DNA of 55,358 nt from Nitrososphaerales archaeon. Lineage in GTDB: Archaea; Thermoproteota; Nitrososphaeria; Nitrososphaerales; CADDZS01. Location of the stretch: the NCBI GenBank assembly GCA_030038075.1, contig JASHPO010000153.1:1-55358 (forward strand), given 5' to 3'. The position numbers and the translations under genes are program-made. Below the pieces are notes generated by a model. The model was given only the letters and a program-made list of their open reading frames with translations, was not told where the DNA came from and did not search any database. Shown piece after piece: positions 14,456-23,664 of this stretch (position 1 is its first letter; each line of letters begins with the position of its first letter).

Positions 14456-17035
14456 ATGTCGGGATTTGAGGCCCTCGGCTCCTTCATCAGGAGAAGGCAC
14501 AGGTGGATAATCATCATTTGGGTAATCGTGCTCGTCGCATCTCTAACGCTGATACCTAGCTTTTTCTCCTCTGTAAACTACAACATCACAGGCGGTTTTG
14601 GCGGCCCGTCGAACACTGAATCCCAAAAAGCCCAGAACATTCTCAACGCCCAATTCCCCTCGTCAAACAACACTGAAAGCAATAACCAGGTCCTTGTCGT
14701 ACTCCAAGGAGTCAATCCTTACTCCGACTCTTTGAAGAGCACCGTTCTTGCACTTAACGATACTTTAGCAGCAAATGATAGAATCGTGAACTATACGGGC
14801 ATGAGTACCGTTTACGGAACCGAGTATGCGCTTCTTACTGCCTTCCTGCCGGACTTTCTGCCAGAAGTAGCCCAGGCTCAAACGGGCATCACGGGGGTTT
14901 CTCCCACGGAGAGTTGGGCCATAGCCTCAAGTTACGTGGCAAACTCGACAGCTGGCGTATTTTCGGGGTCTCCGGTTTTCGTAGTCAACAGTACTTCACT
15001 AGCGAGCCTTCTCTCCAGTCTTTCAGCAAATTCAACGACATCCCAGATCAGCAGCGCCGCAAACGGAGTAGTTTCCAACCAGAGTTTCTCGGATTACCCA
15101 CTCCTTCCAACTCGAGCTCTTACCGGAAATTTCGTCAGCCCGGACAACAATACGATGCTTTTCGTTCTGAATCTGGCTTCGTATCCGACCAAGGAAACCA
15201 TCATACAGCTTCAAGACGCAATTGACAATTCCGCGTTGAAGAACTTTGGAACTGTATACGTGACGGGAGGGCCGGTAATCACGCAGGATGTGCAAGACGT
15301 TTTCACACCCGCTCTCAGCGTAACGATCGGCCCGGGCGTAGCGGTCTCGATTCTAATCGTTGGATTGTTGTTTCTCGCTCCGCTCGCTGCGCTAATTCCA
15401 ATACTTATGGGAGGTTTGTCCATCGCCATAGCGTATTCGGCGATTTATCTTGGCATCGTGAAAATTGGTCATGGCTCGCTGACTTTTCTGACACCTACTC
15501 TGACATCGCTCTTGATGCTCGGTCTCTCTGTTGATTACGCAGTTTTGCAGCTGAGGCGCACACGTGAGGAGCGACTGAAGGGAAAGACGATCGAGGAAAG
15601 CGTGAGCACTTCAGTCAAATGGGCGGGGCAGGCGATACTGACCGCTGGAATCACCGTGATCGTCGCCTACATTGTGATGGCTGTAGCAAACGTTCCGTTA
15701 TTCAGCGGTGTTGGAACTTCCATCGCGATTGGAGTATCCATACTGCTCACAATGTCGTTAACGCTTTTGCCGTCTCTCGAACTGTCACTGGGCGACAAGC
15801 TGTTTACACCAGGACTGCGCAGGAGTCTCGCAAGGCAGAAGACTCAGACTGGAAAGACGCGGCTGGAGAAAGTTGCGGAAAGTACGCTGAAGCACAAGGT
15901 GGCAGTAGCAACGGTGATCGGCCTGCTCGCAGTGGGCGCTTTTTTTACCTCTTACAACACACCGGTCGGTGCGGATTTTCTCAAGCTAATTCCAAACTTT
16001 CAGAGCAACCAGGGCCTGACCGTTTTGACCTACAGCTTCGGCGGGGCTCTGGTCGGTCCGGTTCAGCTCGTAATTACGACAACCAGTCCCATCGTGTTTG
16101 GAGATAATCAGTTCAATCAAACGCAGTTGAATTGGATCGAGAAGATTTCTGATGTCGCGGGAAATTCAAGCGGGGTTGTATCAGTAGAGGGTCTCACCCG
16201 ACCGTTTGGATCTGTGTTTGATTACGCCGCTCTAAACAATCTGTCTGCTCCGGTGATGTCTCAGTACGAAATAACAATGTTCACCTTCATCGGCAGCAAT
16301 AACAAAACCGCCCTAATTGACATTGGACTGGCAAATTCCAGCCAGAGCGCGGTTGCGGTTAACTCGCTTCGGGCGATGGAAAAAAATATCCAAAGTCTAT
16401 CCCTACCGAGCGGGTACGCTCTTTACTACGGCGGAACGACACAGCAGACTTACGACAGCGAGTCTTTCATCGTGGGGCTCCTACCTGAGGTAGTTATAAT
16501 CCTAGCAGCTGCTGTGTACGTAATTTTATTCGTTCAGCTGCGTTCAGCTTTCACGCCTTTCAGGTTGATAGTCACGATTCTGAGCAGCGTCGCTTTTTCT
16601 CTCGCAATTCTCTCTACCCTGTTCTATTACATATTGAAGCTGCCGATACTCGATTTTGCTCCGTTGTTCGTCGTCGTGACCATGCTGGGAGTAGGCATCG
16701 ATTACGACATATTTTTTGTATCGAGGATACGCGAGGAAGTTCTCAACGGAAAATCAGATCACGAGGCGATCAAGACTGCGGTGGACAAAATATGGGTGAC
16801 GATACTCGGACTGGGTCTTGTTATCTCATCCGTCTTTGGCTCGCTCGTGATAACCGGTGTCGCTCTTCTTCAGGAGATAGGTCTTGCGGTAGCCGCGGCG
16901 ATACTCGTTGATGTCGTCATCGTGATCCTCTTCTTTGTACCTTCGCTCATGGGCCTGGCCGCGAAGTTCAATTGGTGGCCGTCAAGGATCGGGAGACAGC
17001 GGCAAAAAGAAGCACCGAAACAATCGAGCCAGTGA
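14456..17035 (+). CDS. MMPL/RND-family membrane transporter
   Basis: 859 residues with the duplicated MMPL plan: TM1 near residue 17-38, a large extracytoplasmic loop (about 40-275) rich in Asn/Ser, TM2-6 (about 280-430), a repeat beginning near TM7 (about 480), a second loop and TM8-12 (about 675-840). The second helix block contains MLGVGIDYDIFFVSRIREE, the D-Y pair characteristic of MMPL proton relays; the first block has LGLSVDYAVLQLRRTREE. Such proteins export lipids or hydrophobic compounds using the proton gradient. The substrate is unknown. It is convergent with the prenyl synthase gene with one base between stops. Confidence 0.92.
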   Translation: MSGFEALGSFIRRRHRWIIIIWVIVLVASLTLIPSFFSSVNYNITGGFGGPSNTESQKAQNILNAQFPSSNNTESNNQVLVVLQGVNPYSDSLKSTVLALNDTLAANDRIVNYTGMSTVYGTEYALLTAFLPDFLPEVAQAQTGITGVSPTESWAIASSYVANSTAGVFSGSPVFVVNSTSLASLLSSLSANSTTSQISSAANGVVSNQSFSDYPLLPTRALTGNFVSPDNNTMLFVLNLASYPTKETIIQLQDAIDNSALKNFGTVYVTGGPVITQDVQDVFTPALSVTIGPGVAVSILIVGLLFLAPLAALIPILMGGLSIAIAYSAIYLGIVKIGHGSLTFLTPTLTSLLMLGLSVDYAVLQLRRTREERLKGKTIEESVSTSVKWAGQAILTAGITVIVAYIVMAVANVPLFSGVGTSIAIGVSILLTMSLTLLPSLELSLGDKLFTPGLRRSLARQKTQTGKTRLEKVAESTLKHKVAVATVIGLLAVGAFFTSYNTPVGADFLKLIPNFQSNQGLTVLTYSFGGALVGPVQLVITTTSPIVFGDNQFNQTQLNWIEKISDVAGNSSGVVSVEGLTRPFGSVFDYAALNNLSAPVMSQYEITMFTFIGSNNKTALIDIGLANSSQSAVAVNSLRAMEKNIQSLSLPSGYALYYGGTTQQTYDSESFIVGLLPEVVIILAAAVYVILFVQLRSAFTPFRLIVTILSSVAFSLAILSTLFYYILKLPILDFAPLFVVVTMLGVGIDYDIFFVSRIREEVLNGKSDHEAIKTAVDKIWVTILGLGLVISSVFGSLVITGVALLQEIGLAVAAAILVDVVIVILFFVPSLMGLAAKFNWWPSRIGRQRQKEAPKQSSQ

Positions 17036-17036
17036 A

Positions 17037-18053
17037 TCAGTATTTTCTCATGGCCAGATAGCTCGAAAGTTCAAGGAGTCTTTCTCGTGCCGTCGAGCTA
17101 TTGACAGATAGCAATAGTTTTTCCGCCCTTTCCATGTAATTTTGCGCAACCTTTTGAGCGTACTTGGGAGAATTGTATTTCGTAAGCAGGTTTCTCGCCT
17201 TCTCTATTTCCCAGTATTCGTAAGATCCGTTCCTTGCAAACAGCGAACGAATAAACTTGGATTCTTCTTCCGTGCATAGATTCAGAAAATGAATCAGTAC
17301 GAGGCTTTTCTTCCCACGCTTGATGTCTGTGAAGATGGGCTTTCCCATAACGCTCTCCTCGCCCATCAAATCCAAAATATCGTCCTGCACTTGATACGCC
17401 ATGCCGAGGGCTTCGCCGAAATCGTATGCAGAATCGATCATAGCTTTGTCTTTTGTCGAGCTGCCGATCAAGGCTCCACTGGCGGAAGAGGCGCCTATGA
17501 GTGCTCCGGTCTTCATCTTGATCATCTCACAGTATTCCGCTTCTGAAACATGATCACGCTCTGCCATCTGGAGATCCAAGAACTCTCCTATCGTGGCGGA
17601 CCTGTAGCAATCGCCTAAAAGATCTAAAAGTCTGCTCAGGGTTGGAGAATCCGCGCCCCGTCTTCCACATTCTGCAATGAGATTTGGAACCTGAAAGAGT
17701 AGCGTGTTCGACGCGAGAATTGCACCGGAGACCCCGTACTTGCCGAAGATCGACTTTTCCCCCCTTCGAAGAGACGAGTCGTCTATAATGTCGTCCTGGA
17801 CAAGTGCTGCCGCGTGTGCAAGCTCGTATGCGACGGCTATTGGCGCGGCCCGCCTGAAGTCGCCGCCCACTGCTTCGCACCACAGCAGTGCCAGGACCGC
17901 CCTGATCCTCTTGCCCTTCGATATAGCGTCTATGGCAGCTTTGTCAAGCTCGGTTTTGCCTTTTCCATATCTGGAGAGTATCTCACTGTCGATGCAATCA
18001 GCGTACTCGCCCAGCCAGGTCGGTAACGTGAGAGAGAAGGCTTCATTCGTCAT
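17037..18053 (-). CDS. Isoprenyl diphosphate synthase (geranylgeranyl/farnesyl diphosphate synthase type)
   Basis: 338 residues. Both Asp-rich motifs are present: LVQDDIIDDSSLRRG (first DDxxD, about residue 92) and YQVQDDILDLMG (second, about 222), plus GKRIRAVLALLW at the N-terminus and KTGALIGASSASGAL. The enzyme condenses IPP with allylic diphosphates to make the C15-C20 chains that become archaeal lipids. The chain-length-determining position upstream of the first motif (AYELAHAAALVQDD) has small residues, suggesting C20 or longer. ATG start at 18053. Confidence 0.94.
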   Translation of the reverse strand: MTNEAFSLTLPTWLGEYADCIDSEILSRYGKGKTELDKAAIDAISKGKRIRAVLALLWCEAVGGDFRRAAPIAVAYELAHAAALVQDDIIDDSSLRRGEKSIFGKYGVSGAILASNTLLFQVPNLIAECGRRGADSPTLSRLLDLLGDCYRSATIGEFLDLQMAERDHVSEAEYCEMIKMKTGALIGASSASGALIGSSTKDKAMIDSAYDFGEALGMAYQVQDDILDLMGEESVMGKPIFTDIKRGKKSLVLIHFLNLCTEEESKFIRSLFARNGSYEYWEIEKARNLLTKYNSPKYAQKVAQNYMERAEKLLLSVNSSTARERLLELSSYLAMRKY

Positions 18054-18204
18054 AATGGTTGGCGCTTAACCCGCGCCTTTTCCATACAAAAAGTGATCTA
18101 TTTTTCATTAAACGATGACGGAAGCATTCGCTTTATTCGGGCGTGATCAAAATCCGAGACTACAACTCACGTTAAGAAAAAAAGTCAAAAGGGCAGAGTG
18201 AAAG

Positions 18205-18576
18205 CTACTTCTTGTTTAGCTTCCAAGAAAGCTCGGAAGCTAACTGCTCTCTTGTCTTTCCAGCCGTGTCTATTCCTTCATTCTGGCATGCAACGATTAA
18301 TGGATCCAATGCCTGCGCTGTCTGTACCGGCGCGGTTGCAGGAATTGGGGGGCTCTGCGGCATGACCGGCTGAGGCCTCGGCGCTTGCGGCACGCCTTGG
18401 GGAGTAGCTGCTCCAGGAGCCGTCATTATCTCCGTCGATATGCCTTTCCATCCGTTTTCGAATTCCTTCCTTGCTTGACCTAAAGATCTCGCAAATTGAG
18501 GAATTTTGCTGCTGCCGAAAAGGAAAATGACTACAGCTATGATGAGTACCCATACGACTGGGTCATCAAGTGCCAT
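18205..18576 (-). CDS. Twin-arginine translocase subunit TatA/Hcf106 family
   Basis: 123 residues from ATG 18576 (MALDDPVVWVLIIAVVIFLF); the track adds ten upstream codons. A single N-terminal helix is followed by the conserved FGSSKIPQFARSLGQARKEFENG amphipathic helix, then a Pro/Ala/Gln-rich tail (GVPQAPRPQPVMPQSPP) and a short charged end. TatA oligomerises to let folded, often cofactor-containing proteins cross the membrane. tatC is not in the window. Low-complexity tails of this kind are common in archaeal TatA. Confidence 0.92.
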   Translation of the reverse strand: MALDDPVVWVLIIAVVIFLFGSSKIPQFARSLGQARKEFENGWKGISTEIMTAPGAATPQGVPQAPRPQPVMPQSPPIPATAPVQTAQALDPLIVACQNEGIDTAGKTREQLASELSWKLNKK

Positions 18577-18683
18577 ACTGTATTTTTCGCCGATGGTCAC
18601 TTGCACGTTCCTTCTATATTAACTCTAGCCCTCGCGAATGAGATTCCCGAGCACGGAAGGTTCGATTAGCGTATATTGAGGCG

Positions 18684-19550
18684 GTGAGGATCTCGGGCAC
18701 GATGGCCGCCTTTGTTGAGGGAAGCGTCTCGCTCGTGACTGGATCCAATTCAGGGATCGGATTTATTGTTGCGAAGGAAATGGCCAGAATGGGATCCTCG
18801 GTGACGATGGTGTGCAGGGACGAAGCAAATGGTACAATTGCACGGGACGAAATAATCAAAGCTTTAGGTAATCAAAAGACGGAATTGATGATTGCAGATC
18901 TCGCATCTCTAGAATCAGTCAGAAAACTTGCGGAGAATTTCAAACAAAAGCACGACAAATTGAATGTCCTTGTCAACAATGCTGGCCTGATAATGGGGAA
19001 GCGGGTGATAACCGTTGATGGTCTGGAAACAACTTTCGAAGTTAACTATCTGTCGCACTTTTTGCTGACGAACCTACTCTTGGATACTATGAAAACCTCC
19101 GCACCCTCGCGCATTGTCAACGTTACCTCTGACGCTCATTACAATGGAAGGATGGATTTTGACGATCTTCAGGAAGAAAAGGGATACTCGGCAATGAAAT
19201 CCTACAGCCAGTCAAAGCTCGCGCAGGTATTGTTCACGCACGAACTTTCGGAGAAGTTGAAAGGCTCTGGAGTTACCGTAAATTGCGTGCACCCCGGCGT
19301 AGTTAGGACACACTGGGGAGACGAGGCAGGAGCTCTCGCCCTAGGAATCAAATTGGCAAGGCCTTTCATGCTGAGCCCGGAAAAAGGGGCCCAAACGCCG
19401 CTTTACGTTGCCACCTCGCCAGATCTCGATGGTGTCACCGGCAAGTTCTTTGCCCAAAAGAAGGAGAAAGAATCATCCAAGGAATCGTACAGCGGCGACG
19501 AAGCGAAAAGACTGTGGGATTTAAGTTTGAAACTTTCGGGGCTTCAGTGA
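18684..19550 (+). CDS. Short-chain dehydrogenase/reductase (retinol-dehydrogenase-like)
   Basis: 288 residues from a GTG; ATG 18702 (MAAFVEGSVSLVTGS) is an equally good start. NAD(P)-binding TGSNSGIGFIVAKEMA, a DLASLESVRKLA segment, NNAG (about 105), and the catalytic YSQSK (about 175) define a classical SDR. The closest pattern is the retinol/WW-domain oxidoreductase group, which act on lipophilic alcohols and ketones. The substrate is not inferable from context. It is divergent from tatA. Confidence 0.93.
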   Translation: MRISGTMAAFVEGSVSLVTGSNSGIGFIVAKEMARMGSSVTMVCRDEANGTIARDEIIKALGNQKTELMIADLASLESVRKLAENFKQKHDKLNVLVNNAGLIMGKRVITVDGLETTFEVNYLSHFLLTNLLLDTMKTSAPSRIVNVTSDAHYNGRMDFDDLQEEKGYSAMKSYSQSKLAQVLFTHELSEKLKGSGVTVNCVHPGVVRTHWGDEAGALALGIKLARPFMLSPEKGAQTPLYVATSPDLDGVTGKFFAQKKEKESSKESYSGDEAKRLWDLSLKLSGLQ

Positions 19551-19574
19551 CTATCCCACAGATATCGCTCGTTA

Positions 19575-19979
19575 TTAGCCTACTATCTTGGAGATCTCTT
19601 TTGCCAGTCCGTTCTCTACGTGTACTGTCCAGAGTGCTTCGGGTACATCCACCAAAATAAACAATGTTGAGAGAAGGATAATTTCCACAGCGGCGACGGC
19701 GATGTTTTGAACCCATTTGCCAATGCCGATGTGAATCGTAAAGTCGTCAGGTGAGCCGGTTATTAGGATCGTAAAGGCTCTGTCAGCCAGAATGATGTCT
19801 CGCAAAATTCCAGCTTTCTGTGCTTGGATAATCTGTCCCAGAGGAGCTGCCCTCGTCTGGACCTTATATCCATCAGTTTGAAGCTGCTGAGCTATTGCCT
19901 GTGAAAGCTGTCCCAAATCCTTGCTCTTGCCTTGATACCGCATAACTTTTTCGAGAACCATTTTCTCTTCAGCGACCAC
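19575..19979 (-). CDS. Unknown protein with one C-terminal-half membrane helix
   Basis: 134 residues from a GTG-type start at 19979. The soluble N-terminal half (DLGQLSQAIAQQLQTDGYKVQTRAAPLGQIIQAQKAG, ILADRAFTILITGSPDDFTIHIGIG) looks like an alpha/beta fold. A hydrophobic helix follows (IAVAAVEIILLSTLFILVDV, about 90-110) and then a short tail. Similar small proteins exist in archaea, but I cannot name the family. It is convergent with the SDR gene and in the same direction as the HTH/ferritin-like gene. Confidence 0.6.
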   Translation of the reverse strand: MVAEEKMVLEKVMRYQGKSKDLGQLSQAIAQQLQTDGYKVQTRAAPLGQIIQAQKAGILRDIILADRAFTILITGSPDDFTIHIGIGKWVQNIAVAAVEIILLSTLFILVDVPEALWTVHVENGLAKEISKIVG

Positions 19980-20017
19980 AACCTGATGAAGGTAGTTAAG
20001 CCTTGCCGAATTGGGTT

Positions 20018-20821
20018 CTAGGCTTGCTCGCTGCCTCTGGCTTTGCTTATCGATAGAAGTCCCTTTAGCAAAATCTTGTGCTTTTCTTCGTCAATGTCCA
20101 TCGATTGGAGCAAAAGCTTCAGGGCCGGATCTAGACCCCGCAATTTGATTGGTTCTTCGGTAGCGCTTTCCTCTCCCCTGATCATCGCTTCAATTTGTGC
20201 AATATCTTCCTGCAGCATTCTTCGGTTGATCTTTCGCTTCTCATCATTTTTGGGAAGGCTCAAAATGAACGAAACGATTTCTGCGTGACGTATGCTGTCA
20301 GAAGCTATCTGTCTGTAAATGCTTCTTGAAACCTCATCTGTCGTGCCAACGGCGAGAGCCATGTTTCGCTGCGCGGCAAGTTGTTCTTCCTGCAACCTGC
20401 CGATCAGGGTGTCCGTTATCGAGTCGGAGTTATCGCTCTGAGACTTGACGTGAGCGGGAGATCCAATTTTTTCGGATTGTGGTGAGGAGACGATCCGCAT
20501 TATTCGGTACGCGGCGTCAAGTATAAGCGGGAAAGTGTCGCCTTGGGGCTCTTTGTCCTCGCTCTTTGAAGTCCTTTTCGGGCCGATTCGCTCCATCAGG
20601 TTATCGATCACAAGACGGGCGTTCCGATCGGATTCAATTATTTTCGAAAGCTCTCTGCCTCTTCGATCTTTCGAGTAGAGCGTTACGGCTGCGGGACTGG
20701 TTCCGAGTATTTCTGCAATGACCTTCTGCGAATATCCAACATTAACCAGCTCTCTTGCAAGAACGGCCCTGACTCCGCTCAGAACGTTGTCGATTCCCGA
20801 TGATTGTACCACGAGACTCAC
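20018..20821 (-). CDS. HTH regulator fused to a ferritin-like helical domain
   Basis: 267 residues from a GTG start. Residues about 18-50 form a helix-turn-helix (RELVNVGYSQKVIAEILGTSPAAVTLYSKDRRG), as in small archaeal HTH regulators. Residues about 150-260 are all-helical and show ferritin-like spacing of possible metal ligands: RLQEEQLAAQRNMALAVG, then SIYRQIASDSIRHAEIVSFI, ending SMDIDEEKHKILL. An E...DxxRHAE...EEKH layout could hold a diiron site and so sense iron, oxygen or peroxide. That sensing role is inference. A perfect dyad 71 bp upstream may be its own operator. Confidence 0.72.
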   Translation of the reverse strand: MSLVVQSSGIDNVLSGVRAVLARELVNVGYSQKVIAEILGTSPAAVTLYSKDRRGRELSKIIESDRNARLVIDNLMERIGPKRTSKSEDKEPQGDTFPLILDAAYRIMRIVSSPQSEKIGSPAHVKSQSDNSDSITDTLIGRLQEEQLAAQRNMALAVGTTDEVSRSIYRQIASDSIRHAEIVSFILSLPKNDEKRKINRRMLQEDIAQIEAMIRGEESATEEPIKLRGLDPALKLLLQSMDIDEEKHKILLKGLLSISKARGSEQA

Positions 20822-20891
20822 GCCATGAATTCAGAAAGGGCGAAACATTAATCTTCCTTTCCGCACTTGATGCTACCTTGTCGAGTTACGG

Positions 20892-20918
20892 TGTCAATTT
20901 GCCAGGAAACAATTGACA
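20892..20918. promoter_or_regulatory. Dyad TGTCAATT-n11-AATTGACA upstream of the HTH/ferritin-like gene
   Basis: Perfect 8-bp arms at 20892-20899 and 20911-20918, lying in a 291-bp gap between two leftward genes. The distance to the regulator start (71 bp) suits an operator for autoregulation. The rest of the gap holds only a 26-codon ORF at about 20935 that I do not consider a gene. Confidence 0.45.
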
Positions 20919-21112
20919 TTGTAAATCATAAAATATGAGGTTTGTCATAGTCATTGGAGTGGCAATCGGCTGCATCCCGTATGCGATCCCTGCCGATGTT
21001 GAAAATGATTTTTAGAGTGTCAGACCGCAGGATTCAAAGCTTCACGTAAATAGGAGTATTTGTTGGGTTCCTACTGGGCTTTCTAGTGAACCTAGTATGA
21101 AGAATCCTTTTA

Positions 21113-21379
21113 CTATTTTTTCTTCCAAGCCGTAGAACGTTTTCGAAAGGCCTCAAGATCCTCTTCTGTTTGCGCACAGTGTTTGTAGTGGATGATGATC
21201 TCCCTCAGCGCTTCTTCGATGGGGGTCGGAGCTCCAGGAACTTGCGCGTCAAGCTGCGTCCTAATTTCTACGAGAGGTTGCCAAATGTCAGCAGGAATCT
21301 GAAGTGGAACGCTTCCCTTGCTTGCTTTCATGCAGCATTCGCGGATAGCCTTGGATTTAAAGATCAAATTCTGCGGCAC
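21113..21379 (-). CDS. Small unknown protein, possibly a ribbon-helix-helix-like or UspA-associated protein
   Basis: 88 residues. A PLQIPADIWQPLVEIRTQLD segment followed by TPIEEALREIIIHYKHC and a charged tail (EEDLEAFRKRSTAWKKK) resembles small archaeal helical proteins. No metal site, signal or membrane segment is present. Its start region abuts the divergent UspA gene (41 bp to the UspA ATG), so both share a short promoter region. Identity unresolved. Confidence 0.55.
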   Translation of the reverse strand: MPQNLIFKSKAIRECCMKASKGSVPLQIPADIWQPLVEIRTQLDAQVPGAPTPIEEALREIIIHYKHCAQTEEDLEAFRKRSTAWKKK

Positions 21380-21420
21380 TCGTGGAGTGCTTATTTATCC
21401 CTAAGGAAGCAAGTAAATTC

Positions 21421-21894
21421 ATGAGTTCAACCAAAAATTTGTTCCCCCTGAATAAGATACTCGTATCAACCGATGGCTCCGAGAACGCAAATCGCGCTCT
21501 TGACGCGGCGCTAACTTTGGCGAAGCAAAACGAGTCGGAGCTTGTGATCGTGAATGTTGTGTCCGAGACTGTTCCAACTCAGTATTCGCCAATTGGAATA
21601 AACACTCCAACTGTAAACTATGACGATTATTTCAAAGCAATCGAGCAGGCCGGAGGAAGGATTGTGGATCAAGCGGTGAAGAAAGCAGAAAGCAAAGGTG
21701 TAAAGGTGAAGGGCGAAGTCCTGCGGGCGATGTCTTCCACAGTCGAATCGATAGTCAACGCTTCCAATGAAGAACATGTTGATCTAATCGTGATGGGAAC
21801 AAGAGGCTTGGGTGGATTCAAGAAACTTGTACTAGGCAGCGTTTCAAGCGGCGTAGTTTCTCACGCCCACTGCTCCGTTATGATAGTGAGGTAG
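21421..21894 (+). CDS. Universal stress protein UspA family
   Basis: 157 residues from ATG 21421 (MSSTKNLFPLNKILVSTDGS); the track adds 13 codons. KILVSTDGSENANRALDAAL opens the Usp fold, and VDLIVMGTRGLGGFKKLVLGSVSSGVVSHA carries the ATP-binding G-2x-G-9x-G-S/T signature near the C-terminus. Such proteins bind ATP and act in stress survival. TATA-like CTTATTTATC lies about 30 bp upstream of the ATG, supporting a leaderless mRNA and this start. Confidence 0.93.
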   Translation: MSSTKNLFPLNKILVSTDGSENANRALDAALTLAKQNESELVIVNVVSETVPTQYSPIGINTPTVNYDDYFKAIEQAGGRIVDQAVKKAESKGVKVKGEVLRAMSSTVESIVNASNEEHVDLIVMGTRGLGGFKKLVLGSVSSGVVSHAHCSVMIVR

Positions 21895-21953
21895 TTTCAC
21901 TTCTTGGAGATTTAGCGCTCCACCAATTTTAGCCGCAGCTGGTTATCCCGAGC

Positions 21954-22631
21954 TCAGTCTTTCGCAGCATCAACTCTCCTACCGCCTTTGATCGTTACGA
22001 CAAACGTAGAATCACTCTGCTCTTTCTCGACGATTATGTTGCTGTAATCCTTCTGCAAGAGTGTAAACTTGTATTTTTGTGGGCTCGCTCGTCGCAACCT
22101 GATTTCAGCTGCCATTCTGTCTATCAGACGTTGGTTCACTTGCTTTACGTGCTTGCGCTGCTTTGAGATTTCACCCGAGTGTTCATTGTAGCAAGCGATT
22201 ACCATGCGATTGAGCTTCCTGTCCAGGTAAAAATACGAACCGAAGCCGGCCATATACGCTGCGATGAAGATTATCGCGAAGACAAAAGCCCCGTACTTTC
22301 CTAGCGAATCTAGGGCCCCCAGAGCTGAACCGATGATGTAAATTGTGAAAACTATCAAGCCTATGAACATCAGCACCTGTTTCAGGACTCCTAGAATCTT
22401 CGAGAGCCTGTTTATTTCCGGTGACATTGATGGAATTCGCGCAATGTCCCAGACATCACTTTCGACTTCTTTCCAGGCAGTAGTTATGTCGTGGTCGTCG
22501 GGATATTTGCTAGCAATTTTTCTCAGCCGCAGAGGATCGACTGGTGACATTGCCGAATAGGCGTCAAGCCACATCACGAGTTTTGACAAATCTCCCAGGC
22601 TGACAGATTTTATTTTTGCCACTCTGTTCAC
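21954..22631 (-). CDS. Membrane protein of unknown function in the hydroxyacid dehydrogenase operon
   Basis: 225 residues. Two adjacent transmembrane helices (about residues 85-108 and 112-135) split a helical N-terminal region from a C-terminal cytoplasmic part with coiled-coil character and a final beta-rich stretch (IIVEKEQSDSTFVVTIKGGRR). It begins 7 bp after the hydroxyacid dehydrogenase gene, so it is the last gene of a three-gene leftward operon. Family not recognised. Confidence 0.65.
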   Translation of the reverse strand: MNRVAKIKSVSLGDLSKLVMWLDAYSAMSPVDPLRLRKIASKYPDDHDITTAWKEVESDVWDIARIPSMSPEINRLSKILGVLKQVLMFIGLIVFTIYIIGSALGALDSLGKYGAFVFAIIFIAAYMAGFGSYFYLDRKLNRMVIACYNEHSGEISKQRKHVKQVNQRLIDRMAAEIRLRRASPQKYKFTLLQKDYSNIIVEKEQSDSTFVVTIKGGRRVDAAKD

Positions 22632-22638
22632 AACTTGA

Positions 22639-23655
22639 TTATCTTGCCCTAGGAGTAGCGATTAGCTCTCTGAGGCCCTCGTAATCTTGTCTGTCTGCCA
22701 ATCCTTTCGGTTTTTTGCCTTTTACAAATCTGACCACATTGTCAAGTGCGTGGTCCAGAGCAGACTCGTATTCTTCAGGAACAAACCCTGAGCAGTGAGG
22801 TGTTCCTACAAAGTTTGCGAGCTCCAAAAATGGGAAATCCGGAGTGAATGGTTTGTTAGGAGTAGGGAAACGCCACCAGACGTCCAGCCCGCACTTGAAC
22901 TGGGGGTTTTGCGACAAATGGTTGTAAAGAGCCTCCTGGACGATCAGGTGACCACGTGCGACATTTATGAGGATGCAGGTCTTCTTCATGAGCGAAAGTT
23001 TCTCACCGTCGATAATGTGCAATGTCTTTAGAGTCAGCGGTAGGGAAAGAACGATAACATCCGAACTTCTCAGTACTTCATCCACTTTTCCCAAGGCAAA
23101 GGTCTTGTCAAAGTTTGGCACGGCTTTTCCGGAAGTGTTTACGCCGAGAGTTTTCATCCCAACGCTTCTCGATAGCTTTGCAACCGCCTGGCCGATGCCG
23201 CCGGCACCTACCACGCCGAGGGTTTTGCCCTTTAGAAGTATAGAATCATGGACATCAACTATACCGCTCCTTAACTTGCTGTTTCTGACTCCCAGATCTT
23301 TTGCAAGGTAGAGAATCATTCCAAGGGTGTGCTCTGCCATTGGCTCAGAGTACGCGCCGACGTTTCCGCAGACTGTTACGTTCATAGGTATTTGCTGGAA
23401 GTCGATATTGTCCACTCCTGCCCTATGACTCTGCACTAGTCGCAGCTTGGGCATTTTCGAAATTTTCTCAGCGTTAAGCCATACCTGCGCGGAGGGCACG
23501 ACGGTGTCAAGCAGCATAATTTCGACATCAGCCAACTCTGAGTCGTTGATATCCTCGATACTTCTTAGAGCAAAGGTTTTGCCGAGGCCCTTCGCCAAAT
23601 GCTTCTGGTTTTTAGTGGAAAACCGGCAATTTGAGAGCAAGATTTTTTTCCGCAT
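22639..23655 (-). CDS. D-2-hydroxyacid dehydrogenase (NAD-dependent)
   Basis: 338 residues. The Rossmann motif GVVGAGGIGQAVAKLSRSVGMK (about 145-167), the substrate-binding Arg in INVARGHLI (about 225) and the catalytic-His region GTPHCSGFVPEE (about 285) identify the family (phosphoglycerate/glycerate/formate-dehydrogenase-like). The enzyme oxidises or makes a D-2-hydroxyacid; the exact substrate is not clear. It is the middle gene of an operon with two membrane proteins (spacings 9 and 7 bp), an unusual setting for this enzyme. Confidence 0.92.
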   Translation of the reverse strand: MRKKILLSNCRFSTKNQKHLAKGLGKTFALRSIEDINDSELADVEIMLLDTVVPSAQVWLNAEKISKMPKLRLVQSHRAGVDNIDFQQIPMNVTVCGNVGAYSEPMAEHTLGMILYLAKDLGVRNSKLRSGIVDVHDSILLKGKTLGVVGAGGIGQAVAKLSRSVGMKTLGVNTSGKAVPNFDKTFALGKVDEVLRSSDVIVLSLPLTLKTLHIIDGEKLSLMKKTCILINVARGHLIVQEALYNHLSQNPQFKCGLDVWWRFPTPNKPFTPDFPFLELANFVGTPHCSGFVPEEYESALDHALDNVVRFVKGKKPKGLADRQDYEGLRELIATPRAR

Positions 23656-23664
23656 CTTGAATTC

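Noticed and set aside
20935-21015. 26-codon hydrophobic ORF
   Set aside because: Too short and unsupported; sits between a dyad and an unrelated gene.
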